A DNA stretch of 64,000 bases from Caballeronia sordidicola (GTDB taxonomy: Bacteria; Pseudomonadota; Gammaproteobacteria; Burkholderiales; Burkholderiaceae). The number at the start of each line of letters is the position of its first letter. Position 1 is the stretch's first letter. Below, one piece after another: positions 42,701-50,101 of this stretch. The position numbers and the translations under genes are program-made. The notes beneath the pieces were generated by a model that made no database searches, was not told the origin of the DNA, and saw nothing but the letters and a program-made list of their open reading frames with translations. The DNA is taken from NCBI RefSeq assembly GCF_001544455.2, contig NZ_FCOC02000013.1:124001-188000 (forward strand). Direction: 5' to 3'.

Positions 42701-43851
42701 GACGCCGTGAGGACCGCACCATCCGCGCGTTGTTTTCAGAGGAACTCGGCGGCGTGATCCAGGTGCGTCTGTCCGATCGGGACGCTGTGCTGGCCGCGTT
42801 GCGCGAACACGGATTGTCGGCGTGTTCGGAAGTCATCGGCAAGCCGAACGAGCGTGATGTCATCGAGATTTATCGCGACGCAAAGAAGGTCTACGACGCG
42901 CCGCGCCACGAGTTGCAGCGTGCCTGGAGCGAAGTGAGCTGGCGCATTGCGCGCCTGCGCGATAACCCCGCATGCGCCGATGCCGAGTACGACGCGTTAC
43001 TCGACGCGAACGATCCTGGCATCTCGCCGGTCCTGACTTTCGATCCGGCTCAGGATGTGTCGGCGCCGTTCGTGGGCACGGGCGCGCGTCCGCGTGTGGC
43101 CATCCTGCGCGAGCAGGGCGTGAATTCCCATCTGGAAACGGCTTATGCGTTCGACCGGTCCGGCTTCGACACGCACGACGTCCACATGAGCGACTTGCTG
43201 GAAGGGCGCGTGACGCTGGCGGACTTCGCGGGCGCCGTGGCATGCGGCGGCTTTTCGTACGGCGACGTGCTCGGCGCTGGCGAAGGCTGGGCGAAGACGA
43301 TCCGTTTCAATCCGCGTCTCGCCGACATGTTCGCCGGATTCTTCGGTCGCGCCGATACGTTCGCGCTCGGCATCTGCAACGGTTGCCAGATGATGAGCAG
43401 CCTTGCATCGATGATTCCCGGCGCCGACGCGTGGCCCAAATTCACGCGCAACAAATCGGAGCAGTTCGAGGCGCGGTTTTCATCGGTTCAGGTGCAGGGT
43501 TCGCCGTCTATCTTCTTTGCCGGCATGGAAGGCTCGCGCCTTCCGGTGGCGGTTGCGCACGGTGAAGGTTTCGCGGACTTCTCGCAACAAGGCGATGCAA
43601 CCCAGGCACTGGTGGCGATGCGCTTCGTCGATCATCAAGGCGCGGCGACCGAGCGCTATCCGTACAATCCGAATGGATCGCCGGCGGGGATTACCTCCGT
43701 CACCACGCCGGACGGGCGTTTTACGGTGTTGATGCCGCACATGGAGCGCGTGCACAGGAATGTGCAGATGAGCTGGACGCCGAACGACTGGACTGCCGAT
43801 GCAAGTCCGTGGTTGCGCGTGTTCCAGAATGCACGGCGTTGGGTCGGGTAA
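39793..43851 (+). CDS. purL: Phosphoribosylformylglycinamidine synthase
   Basis: A 1352-residue single-chain FGAM synthase of purine biosynthesis, converting FGAR, ATP and glutamine to FGAM. The N-terminal PurS-like domain is followed by two tandem AIR-synthase-type halves (motifs NSEHCRHKIFNG, ETHNHPTAISPF, GQ and GGAASSM, and YHDRSDGGL). The C-terminal glutaminase domain starts near residue 1095 (RPRVAILREQGVNSH), with the catalytic Cys in LGICNGCQMMS and the His/Glu near the end (MPHMERVHR). The ATG at 39793 gives the usual betaproteobacterial length. A frame open to 39730 adds only basic residues. Confidence 0.98.
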   Translation: MAHFSCFPGASALSDFRQTRLLETLTRIDPNIVGVRGQYLHFVNSAEPLSDEDSNRIHALMHYGTPFEAATERGAQETFMVVPRFGTVSPWASKATDIAHHCGLAQVRRIERGIEYTVLLKGGLLGTGIGGKKALSEAARAEVAAALHDRMTESVAPSRDHALHLFDELPAQPLQAVDILGHGRGALETANVELGLALADDEIDYLVDSFKQLQRNPTDVELMMFAQANSEHCRHKIFNGQWTIDGEPQDISLFNMIRNTEKLNHAGTIVAYSDNSAIMEGGTAERWFPRGSNEQYGRHTELTHTLMKVETHNHPTAISPFAGAATGSGGEIRDEGATGRGARPKAGLAGFTVSNLDLPDARQPWENARDSAVPVPQRNPSDAHEPYGRPERIASPLQIMIDGPIGAAAFNNEFGRPNLGGYFRAYEQNAAGRVRGYHKPIMIAGGIGNISDQHTHKMDLPAGSLLIQIGGPGMRIGMGGGAASSMATGANTAQLDFDSVQRGNPEIQRRAQEVINACWQLGAENPILSIHDVGAGGLSNAFPELVDGAGKGARFELRRVQLEESGLSPREIWSNEAQERYVLAIAPESLPAFEAICTRERCPVAVVGVATEERQLKLIDDQKNAGQTLEPVDMPMDVLLGKTPKMHRDVKREVLAFEPVDVTGLVLSEIAVSVLKHPTVASKSFLITIGDRSVGGTTARDQMVGPWQVPVADCAITTMDYAGFRGEAMTIAERTPLAVIDAPASGRMAVGEAVTNIAAAPIESLNKLKLSANWMAACGSPGEDAALFDTVKAIGMKLCPALGISIPVGKDSLSMRTKWQDATGAAKEVVSPVSLIISAFAPVEDVRRQLTPQLQRGTDTVLISIDLGRGKNRLGGSILAQVTQQIGDAVPDVDDAEDLKRFFNAIQSLNAAGKLLAYHDRSDGGLWATVCEMAFAGHVGVSLNVDMLILNPNHESDYGDAKDWAKQTSGRREDRTIRALFSEELGGVIQVRLSDRDAVLAALREHGLSACSEVIGKPNERDVIEIYRDAKKVYDAPRHELQRAWSEVSWRIARLRDNPACADAEYDALLDANDPGISPVLTFDPAQDVSAPFVGTGARPRVAILREQGVNSHLETAYAFDRSGFDTHDVHMSDLLEGRVTLADFAGAVACGGFSYGDVLGAGEGWAKTIRFNPRLADMFAGFFGRADTFALGICNGCQMMSSLASMIPGADAWPKFTRNKSEQFEARFSSVQVQGSPSIFFAGMEGSRLPVAVAHGEGFADFSQQGDATQALVAMRFVDHQGAATERYPYNPNGSPAGITSVTTPDGRFTVLMPHMERVHRNVQMSWTPNDWTADASPWLRVFQNARRWVG

Positions 43852-43902
43852 AGCGGATTGAATGCGGCGAGAGCGGGTTTGCCGCTCGCCGTTGAACCCA
43901 TG

Positions 43903-43936
43903 AAAAAGCCGCTCGGAACATCGAGCGGCTTCTTTA
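43903..43936. terminator. Bidirectional terminator between purL and the PpiC-type gene
   Basis: AAGCCGCTCG (43906-43915) pairs with CGAGCGGCTT (43922-43931). An A-run precedes it and TTCTTT follows. It should be stronger for the minus-strand gene. Confidence 0.82.
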
Positions 43937-43957
43937 CTTCGGCTAACTAAAGCAGCG

Positions 43958-44740
43958 TTACTTGATCGTGGCTTTCTTGCGCAGATCTTCCTCGAACGCA
44001 GCCAGCTTTTCCTGCTGAATCTGCTGCGCAATCTGCGCCTTGACCTGCTCCAAGGGCGGCGGCGCGACGTCGCGCACATCGTCGAGCCGGATGATGTGCC
44101 AGCCGAACTGCGTCTTCACCGGCGTGTCGGTCATCTCACCCTTCTTCAACTTCTCGGCCGCTGCGCCGAACTCCGGCACATAAGCCTGCGGGCTCGACCA
44201 GTCCAGGTCGCCGCCGTTCTTGCCTGATCCCGGGTCCTTCGAATATTGCTTCGCCAAATCTTCGAAGCTCGCGCCACCCTTGATCTTCGCGATCAAATCC
44301 TTGGCCTGCGCTTCGTTGTCGACCAGGATGTGGTGCAGGTGATATTCCTTGCCGCCGCCAGCCTGCTTGACCATCTCGTCGTAACGTGCCTTGATCTCGG
44401 CGTCGGTGGGCGCGTTGGCCTTCACGAAGTCTTCAATCAACGCACGCAACACCACCGTTTGCTGGGCCACTGCAATCTGCGCCTTCACGTCCGGACGCGT
44501 GGCAATACCGCGGCGCGCGGCCTCCTGCATCAGGATTTCGCGGTTGACCAGTTCCTGACGCACGGCAGCCTGCAATTGCGGCGTGTCCTGCTGGCCCTGC
44601 TGGACCAGTTGCGCGACGAGCGCGTCAACGCGGGATTTCGGAATCGGCGTGCCGTTGACCACGGCAATGTTCTGAGCGAAAGCAGGCGCTGCCGCGAACG
44701 CGGCCAGCAATACCCAAATACGGGGGTTTTTTAGAATCAT
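43958..44740 (-). CDS. Periplasmic peptidyl-prolyl cis-trans isomerase (parvulin/SurA-like)
   Basis: A 260-residue exported isomerase. A signal peptide (WVLLAAFAAAPAFAQN) is followed by a SurA-type N-terminal helical domain (VNREILMQEAARRGI) and a parvulin domain at about 135-225 (YHLHHILVDNEAQAKDLI, SKDPGSGKNGGDLDW, TQFGWHIIRLDDVR). The start at 44740 has AGGAAC at good spacing. A longer frame to 44821 is not signal-peptide-like. It ends the leftward operon yciB-bolA-ppiC, an arrangement common in betaproteobacteria. Confidence 0.93.
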   Translation of the reverse strand: MILKNPRIWVLLAAFAAAPAFAQNIAVVNGTPIPKSRVDALVAQLVQQGQQDTPQLQAAVRQELVNREILMQEAARRGIATRPDVKAQIAVAQQTVVLRALIEDFVKANAPTDAEIKARYDEMVKQAGGGKEYHLHHILVDNEAQAKDLIAKIKGGASFEDLAKQYSKDPGSGKNGGDLDWSSPQAYVPEFGAAAEKLKKGEMTDTPVKTQFGWHIIRLDDVRDVAPPPLEQVKAQIAQQIQQEKLAAFEEDLRKKATIK

Positions 44741-44827
44741 CGATAGTTCCTGATCAGAACGAGGGCTGGAAATTCGAGGCTGAAAACGAGGCGGCTTGCG
44801 AACTTGAGCCCGCAGCAACATGGAGAC

Positions 44828-45151
44828 TCATTTGAACTGGTCTGCAAATTCTTCAGGCGTATAAGCCTTGATGGCGAGGGCATGAATGCCGCGCCGCATC
44901 TCGTCGGCCAGCGCATCATACACTAGCCGGTGCCGCGCCACGCGTGGCTTCCCGGCGAATCCGGCGGCCACGATGGTCACCGTATAGTGGCTTCCCGCCG
45001 ATGCCCCGGCGTGTCCGGCATGGGCCGCGCTGTCGTCGTCGATATGAACCGATTGCGCGTTCAGCGCCGCATTCAGCCGTGCTTCGAGGTGCGCGATCTT
45101 GCTTTCGGCCGAAGCGTTGACGAAGGTGTCCGTGGAGGCTGGATGGCTCAT
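44828..45151 (-). CDS. BolA family protein
   Basis: A 107-residue BolA-like protein. The conserved core is HYTVTIVAAGFAGKPRVARHRLVYDALADEM, split here by a His/Ala-rich insertion just before it (DDDSAAHAGHAGASAGSH). The C-terminus RRGIHALAIKAYTPEEF is typical of BolA/YrbA proteins, which bind monothiol glutaredoxins and iron-sulfur clusters. Its ATG overlaps the stop of the upstream yciB gene (ATGA, 4 bp), so the two are translationally coupled. GAAGGA lies upstream. Confidence 0.92.
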   Translation of the reverse strand: MSHPASTDTFVNASAESKIAHLEARLNAALNAQSVHIDDDSAAHAGHAGASAGSHYTVTIVAAGFAGKPRVARHRLVYDALADEMRRGIHALAIKAYTPEEFADQFK

Positions 45152-45687
45152 TTTCCTTCGTCCTCTTTCATGTACTTCGCCAGCCACAAACTCTGCGCGA
45201 CGATAAACACGAGCAGGCAGCCCGTCGCGCCGAAAAGCTTGAAGTTGACCCATTGATCGGTGGTGTAGTTGTACGCCACGAACAGGTTGACCACGCCGAG
45301 GATCGCGAAAAATACCGCCCACGCGAGATTCAACTGGCCCCACACGCGATGCGGCAGCACGATCTGCTTGCCCATCATCGCCTCGATGAGGTTCTTGCCG
45401 AACGCAACCTGGGAGACGATCAGCGCTCCGGCAAACAGCCAGTAGAGCGCGGTGGGTTTCCACTTGATGAACGTATCGTTATGCAGCACGAGCGTAGCGC
45501 CGCCGAACACCACCACGACGCCGAGGCTCACCCACAGCATGGGGTCCACCTTGCGATGCCGGAACGCGACCCACGCAATCTGCACGAGCGTGGCGACGAT
45601 CGCGACCGCCGTGGCCGTGTAGATGCCCCAGATCTTGAAAGCAACGAAGAAGAGGAGGATCGGAAACAGATCGAACAGAAATTTCAT
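45148..45687 (-). CDS. yciB: Inner-membrane septation protein A family (YciB)
   Basis: A 179-residue integral membrane protein with five predicted helices (FLFDLFPILLFFVAFKIWGI; WVSLGVVVVFGGATLVL; ALYWLFAGALIVSQVAFG; LNLAWAVFFAILGVVNLFVAY; LFGATGCLLVFIVAQSLWL). It matches IspA/YciB, implicated in cell division and envelope synthesis in several proteobacteria. The motif HNDTFIKWKPT is characteristic. It is the first gene of yciB-bolA-ppiC. Confidence 0.95.
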   Translation of the reverse strand: MKFLFDLFPILLFFVAFKIWGIYTATAVAIVATLVQIAWVAFRHRKVDPMLWVSLGVVVVFGGATLVLHNDTFIKWKPTALYWLFAGALIVSQVAFGKNLIEAMMGKQIVLPHRVWGQLNLAWAVFFAILGVVNLFVAYNYTTDQWVNFKLFGATGCLLVFIVAQSLWLAKYMKEDEGK

Positions 45688-45909
45688 TTCGTAGATTTCT
45701 TAGGGACGAAGAGGGGCATCGATTTCAAACCGGTTGAACGGTTTAGAACGTGCTCGCACGCCAGATGCGGCCCGGATCGAATTGTGTCCGCCGCAGCCGC
45801 GAAAAGACGCGTGTGAAGCAAATGTGACTCAGGGGATCTTTAGTAAGTACCCGCTAAAGAAAGCAGTTCAAACCCAAGGCCCGAACGCGCCTGTTTGCAC
45901 CGCAGTCAT

Positions 45910-45939
45910 AAAAAAGGCGGCTTACCGGAGTAAGCCGCC
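45910..45939 (-). terminator. Rho-independent terminator after msrB
   Basis: GGCGGCTTAC (45916-45925), loop CGGA, GTAAGCCGCC (45930-45939). On the minus strand a T-run of six follows. Confidence 0.9.
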
Positions 45940-45944
45940 CGTAC

Positions 45945-46367
45945 TTACTTGGGTTCGAATTGTAGCGCAGCCGAGTTGATGCAGTAGCGCAGGCCCGTTG
46001 GCGCGGGACCGTCCTCGAAAACGTGGCCCAGATGCGCGCCGCAGTTCTTGCATTGCACTTCGATGCGCAACATGCCGTGCGTGCGATCCGTTTTTTCCTT
46101 GATGACTTCGCCATTGATCGGCTTGAAGTAGCTTGGCCAACCGCAGCCGGCATCGAATTTCGTGTCCGATTCAAAGAGCGGTGTGCCGCAACACACGCAA
46201 TCGTAAACGCCGCGTTCCGTGTGATCCCAGTATTCGCCGGTGAATGGCCGCTCGGTGGCGGCGTGGCGTGTGACCTGATACTGGATATCGGACAGTTCTT
46301 TTTTGTAAGTGGCGTCGTCCTTTTGCAGCGGAGCAGCGGGTTCCTTCGTGAGGTCGTCTCGGTTCAT
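45945..46367 (-). CDS. msrB: Peptide-methionine (R)-S-oxide reductase
   Basis: A 140-residue repair enzyme reducing methionine-R-sulfoxide in proteins. Two CxxC pairs bind structural zinc (VCCGTPLF preceded by C; CKNCGAHLGH). The catalytic Cys is in LRYCINSAAL, and FDAGCGWPSY and RTHGMLRIEV are family motifs. The ATG at 46367 is preceded by AGAAACGAAAG, a weak site. The gene stands alone with a strong terminator. Confidence 0.96.
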   Translation of the reverse strand: MNRDDLTKEPAAPLQKDDATYKKELSDIQYQVTRHAATERPFTGEYWDHTERGVYDCVCCGTPLFESDTKFDAGCGWPSYFKPINGEVIKEKTDRTHGMLRIEVQCKNCGAHLGHVFEDGPAPTGLRYCINSAALQFEPK

Positions 46368-46430
46368 CTTTCGTTTCTCCAGAGCGGTAGAGCGGCTTTG
46401 ATAGTCCGGCTCAAGTATTTGGGGGCTTTT

Positions 46431-48017
46431 TCAGGAAGAACAACTGACTTCCAGACCGTTCGCCCAGTCGGGCGGCAGGCCGACGTAGGATTCGAATTCG
46501 GGTTGCTCACTAAACGGATGGCGCAGCACGCGTGCCAGCCGTTCGACTTCCGAAAAATCCTTTTCCTTCGCCAGGCGGATGGCATTTTCGGCCAGATGAT
46601 TGCGCAGGACGAACTTCGGATTAACAGCGTTCATGGCAATGGCGCGGTCTTCGTCGCTGCGCGTTTCCTCCGATAAACGCAGCCGGTACGCGTTCGCCCA
46701 GACGTCGAAGGCGGCGCGATCGAGGAACAGGTCGCGCACGGGCGCATCGCCGGAAGCGTCTGCCTTGTGCATCTTGGCAAGGTTGCGAAACGTCAGCGTG
46801 AAGTCGGCGCGGTTCGCGTTCATCGCTTCGAACAACTGGTTGGCGAGTTTATCGTCGCCATCGCGGATCTCCGCAAGACCGAGTTTCGCGCGCATCCGGC
46901 GTTCGAGCGCGGGCGCGAACCGGTCCCGGAAGCCCTCCAGCACGCGTTGCGCATCTTCGATGATCTTCTCGTTGCGAACGGCTTCGTCGTAATGCGGACC
47001 GAATAGCGGCACCAGCGCTTGCGCCAGACAAAACAGGTTCCAGTAGCCAATCTGCGGTTGCATCTTGTACGCGTAGCGGCCTTGCGAATCCGAGTGATTG
47101 CAGATGTGACCGGCGTTGAATCCGTCGATAAACCCAAACGGCCCGTAGTCGATCGTCAGCCCAAGGATCGACATGTTGTCCGTGTTCATCACGCCGTGAC
47201 AAAAGCCGACCGCTTGCCAGTCCGCCATCAGATCGGCGGTGCGCAGCGTGACTTCGTTCAGGAGCGCGAGGTAAGGGTCATCGGCTTCACGGCATTGCGG
47301 ATAAAACCGGTCGATCACGTGATCGGCGAGCTTGCGCAGTTCGTGCGGCCGGTCGTTCGTGTAGAAATGCTCGAAGTGGCCAAAGCGCACGAAACTCGGC
47401 GCAACGCGGGTCACGACCGCCGCTGTCTCCATAATTTCGCGGCGCACGGGCTGGTCCGATCCGGTCACGCACAGCGCGCGCGTGGTCGGAATGCCGAGAT
47501 GGTGCATGGCTTCCGAGCACAGATATTCGCGGATCGATGAGCGCAGCACCGCGCGGCCGTCGCCCATGCGTGAATACGGCGTGCGTCCCGCGCCCTTCAA
47601 CTGCAACTCGAGACGCTTGCCGCCATGTTCGATTTCACCGAGACCTATTGCGCGGCCGTCGCCCAGTTGTCCGGCCCAGACGCCGAACTGATGCCCTGAA
47701 TAAACCGATGCATACGGCAACTCATCAGGCGGTAAATCGCGGGTTGTGTTGCCCGTGAAATATTCGATAAATGCAGGATCGTGCGCATGGCTTGCGTCGA
47801 ATCCGAGTTGCGCGGCGGTATCGGCGGAAATGCCGACCAGATAAGGCGCGGGCAAGGGCGAGGCGGGCAGGCGCGTGAGGAACGCGGAACCGAGCGCGAC
47901 GAATGAATCCCGGCGGTCGGTTTCAATGGACCCGACCAGCGCATTCACTGCGTCCGGGCCCGCCAGTTCGGCTTCAGCAGCGGCACCGGCAACCGTACCG
48001 CTTGGGGAAAACGACAT
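46431..48017 (-). CDS. selO: Protein adenylyltransferase SelO
   Basis: A 528-residue pseudokinase-fold enzyme that transfers AMP from ATP to Ser, Thr or Tyr of proteins, linked to redox stress. Conserved blocks are YASVYSGHQFGVWAGQLGDG, GAGRTPYSRMGDGRAVLRS, HGVMNTDNMSI and DYGPFGFIDG. The C-terminus ends CSS, with Cys exactly where selenocysteine stands in animal SelO, three residues from the end. The ATG at 48017 follows GAGGTG. An upstream frame to 48095 is unconserved. Confidence 0.95.
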   Translation of the reverse strand: MSFSPSGTVAGAAAEAELAGPDAVNALVGSIETDRRDSFVALGSAFLTRLPASPLPAPYLVGISADTAAQLGFDASHAHDPAFIEYFTGNTTRDLPPDELPYASVYSGHQFGVWAGQLGDGRAIGLGEIEHGGKRLELQLKGAGRTPYSRMGDGRAVLRSSIREYLCSEAMHHLGIPTTRALCVTGSDQPVRREIMETAAVVTRVAPSFVRFGHFEHFYTNDRPHELRKLADHVIDRFYPQCREADDPYLALLNEVTLRTADLMADWQAVGFCHGVMNTDNMSILGLTIDYGPFGFIDGFNAGHICNHSDSQGRYAYKMQPQIGYWNLFCLAQALVPLFGPHYDEAVRNEKIIEDAQRVLEGFRDRFAPALERRMRAKLGLAEIRDGDDKLANQLFEAMNANRADFTLTFRNLAKMHKADASGDAPVRDLFLDRAAFDVWANAYRLRLSEETRSDEDRAIAMNAVNPKFVLRNHLAENAIRLAKEKDFSEVERLARVLRHPFSEQPEFESYVGLPPDWANGLEVSCSS

Positions 48018-48191
48018 ATTGAGCACCTCATGGTTAACCGATATTGTAAATCCGCGCCCGCGCCGCTGCAGGAGCCCGCTCCGAGCCTTTCGCACCTTGG
48101 CTTTGAGACAAAAATCGGATATTGCTTATCCAGGTATCGCAGCAGAACGCGCATCGAATCCCGTGCATCCGGACTTGTGAGGAACTTGCCC

Positions 48192-49850
48192 ATGACGTCG
48201 CCGCTTTTCGGCCAGATGATGGATGTACCGCTGCTCGCTTCATCGCTGATTTCCCACGCTTCGCGCCACTTCGGCAGTACCGAGATCGTGTCGCGCCGTG
48301 TTGAAGGCGACATTCATCGCTACACCTGGCGCGATTGCGAAAAGCGCGCGAAGCAGCTTGCGCAGGCGCTCATTGGCCTGAACGTGCAGCCGGGCGAGCG
48401 CATCGGCACACTGGCCTGGAATGGGTATCGTCACCTGGAGTGCTATTACGGCGTGAGCGGCATGGGCGCCGTTTGCCACACGATCAACCCGCGGCTGTTT
48501 CCCGACCAGATTGCGTTCATCATCAACCATGCCGACGACGAATATGTCGCCTTCGACATGACGTTCACGGCGCTTGTCGACGCCATTGCGCCGCAGTGCC
48601 CGAACGTGAAAGGCTGGATCGCGCTTGGCGACGAAGCGTGCATCAGCACCCATCTCGCCGACATGGCCACGCCTGTCATCAGTTACGAAACGCTGCTCGC
48701 AATGCACGATGGCGACTACGCATGGCCCGTGCTCGATGAATGCTCGGCATCGTTTCTTTGCTACACGTCCGGCACGACCGGCAATCCGAAGGGCGCGCTC
48801 TACACGCATCGTTCGACGGTCTTGCACGCTTTCGGCGCGGCGCTTCCCGACGCCATGGCCTGTTCGTCACGCGATTCGATCCTGCCCGTCGTGCCAATGT
48901 TCCACGTCAACGCATGGGGCATTCCGCACGCCGCGCCGCTGGTCGGCGCAAAGCTCGTGCTGCCCGGCAATTGTCTCGATGGCAAGTCGCTCTATGAACT
49001 GATGGAAGCCGAAGGCGTGACCTATTCGGCTGGCGTGCCGACCGTATGGCTGGGTTTGCTCAACTACGTGAAGCAGGCCGGCGTGCGCTTTCACACGCTG
49101 CAACGGACGGTGATTGGCGGCTCGGCGTGCCCGCCCGCGATGCTGCGCACGTTCGAGGACGATTACGGCGTCGAGGTCATCCATGCATGGGGCATGACGG
49201 AAATGTCGCCGCTCGGCACGCTCGCCAAGCTCAACTGGGAACAGCGCCAGCGTTCGCCGGAAGAACAGCGGCATCTGCGTGAAAAGCAGGGCCACGTCAT
49301 GTTCGGCGTGGACATGAAAGTCGTCGGCGACGACGGCGCGGAACTTCCGTGGGACGGCAAGTCGTTCGGCGATCTGTACGTGCGCGGTCCGTGGGTTATC
49401 GACAGGTATTTCCGCAAGGAAGATTCGCCGCTCGTGGATGGCTGGTTTCCGACGGGAGATGTCGCGACCATCGACGAGGATGGTTTCATGAACATCACGG
49501 ATCGCAGCAAGGACGTGATCAAGTCGGGCGGCGAATGGATCAGTTCGATCGATCTGGAGAACGTGATGATGTCGCATCCGCAAGTTGCGGAGGCCGCGTG
49601 CATTGCGTGTTCGCACCCGAAGTGGACGGAGCGGCCGCTGATCGTGGTCGTGCCGCGTCCAGGCGCGACCGTGACGCGCGAGGAATTGCTCGCGTTTTAT
49701 GACGGCAAGGTGGCGAAGTGGTGGCGCCCGGACGACGTTGTTTTCGCCGATGAACTTCCGCATACGGCAACCGGCAAGCTGCAGAAGCTGCGGTTGCGGG
49801 AGTTGTATCGTGAACATGTGTTGCCGACGGTTGGCGAAAGCGTCGACTAG
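48192..49850 (+). CDS. Acyl-CoA ligase, long-chain/methylthiopropionate type
   Basis: A 552-residue ANL-superfamily enzyme that activates a carboxylic acid with ATP and CoA. The P-loop is YTSGTTGNPKGALYTH near residue 192, the core motif is AWGMTEMSPLGT, and the hinge region WFPTGDVATIDEDGF leads to DRSKDVIKSGGEWIS. The C-terminal catalytic Lys is in TATGKLQKLRLRE. It resembles the long-chain fatty-acid and DmdB-like ligases. GAGGAA precedes the ATG at 48192. It is separate from the beta-oxidation operon downstream, which has its own promoter, but probably feeds it. Confidence 0.92.
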   Translation: MTSPLFGQMMDVPLLASSLISHASRHFGSTEIVSRRVEGDIHRYTWRDCEKRAKQLAQALIGLNVQPGERIGTLAWNGYRHLECYYGVSGMGAVCHTINPRLFPDQIAFIINHADDEYVAFDMTFTALVDAIAPQCPNVKGWIALGDEACISTHLADMATPVISYETLLAMHDGDYAWPVLDECSASFLCYTSGTTGNPKGALYTHRSTVLHAFGAALPDAMACSSRDSILPVVPMFHVNAWGIPHAAPLVGAKLVLPGNCLDGKSLYELMEAEGVTYSAGVPTVWLGLLNYVKQAGVRFHTLQRTVIGGSACPPAMLRTFEDDYGVEVIHAWGMTEMSPLGTLAKLNWEQRQRSPEEQRHLREKQGHVMFGVDMKVVGDDGAELPWDGKSFGDLYVRGPWVIDRYFRKEDSPLVDGWFPTGDVATIDEDGFMNITDRSKDVIKSGGEWISSIDLENVMMSHPQVAEAACIACSHPKWTERPLIVVVPRPGATVTREELLAFYDGKVAKWWRPDDVVFADELPHTATGKLQKLRLRELYREHVLPTVGESVD

Positions 49851-49862
49851 ATCATGATTCAC

Positions 49863-49896
49863 CGGGCTGCCGCCGCGCAGCCCGCGTCCGCCTTTT
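49863..49896 (+). terminator. Probable terminator after the acyl-CoA ligase gene
   Basis: CGGGCTGC (49863-49870) pairs with GCAGCCCG (49877-49884). A pyrimidine-rich tail with TTTTT begins about 8 bases later, so it is imperfect. Confidence 0.5.
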
Positions 49897-49939
49897 TCTT
49901 CCTTTTACGTCCCGCCTCCGTCATCCCGCAATAACGAAA

Positions 49940-49968
49940 TTGAACGATCGTTCTTTTTTGTGTATTCT
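49940..49968 (+). promoter_or_regulatory. Sigma-70 promoter of the fadB-like operon
   Basis: TTGAAC (49940-49945) and TATTCT (49963-49968) have a 17-bp spacer. The -35 overlaps the palindrome described next. Confidence 0.65.
49942..49953. promoter_or_regulatory. Perfect 12-bp palindrome, candidate TetR-family operator
   Basis: GAACGATCGTTC is a perfect palindrome overlapping the -35 and spacer of the promoter, a position that would block RNA polymerase. TetR-family repressors of fatty-acid degradation are known in betaproteobacteria. Whether their motif matches this one must be checked. No regulator gene is adjacent. Confidence 0.6.
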
Positions 49969-50101
49969 TCACGGGTAACGCAGACTTACCGCAACAATTA
50001 TCGCGGCACGGAAATCAGCGTCATCCGGATTTTTGCCGGAAGATACGAACGAGACATGGCGCGCATCGAATTGCATGAAAGACGGAATGGAGGAAGACGA
50101 A

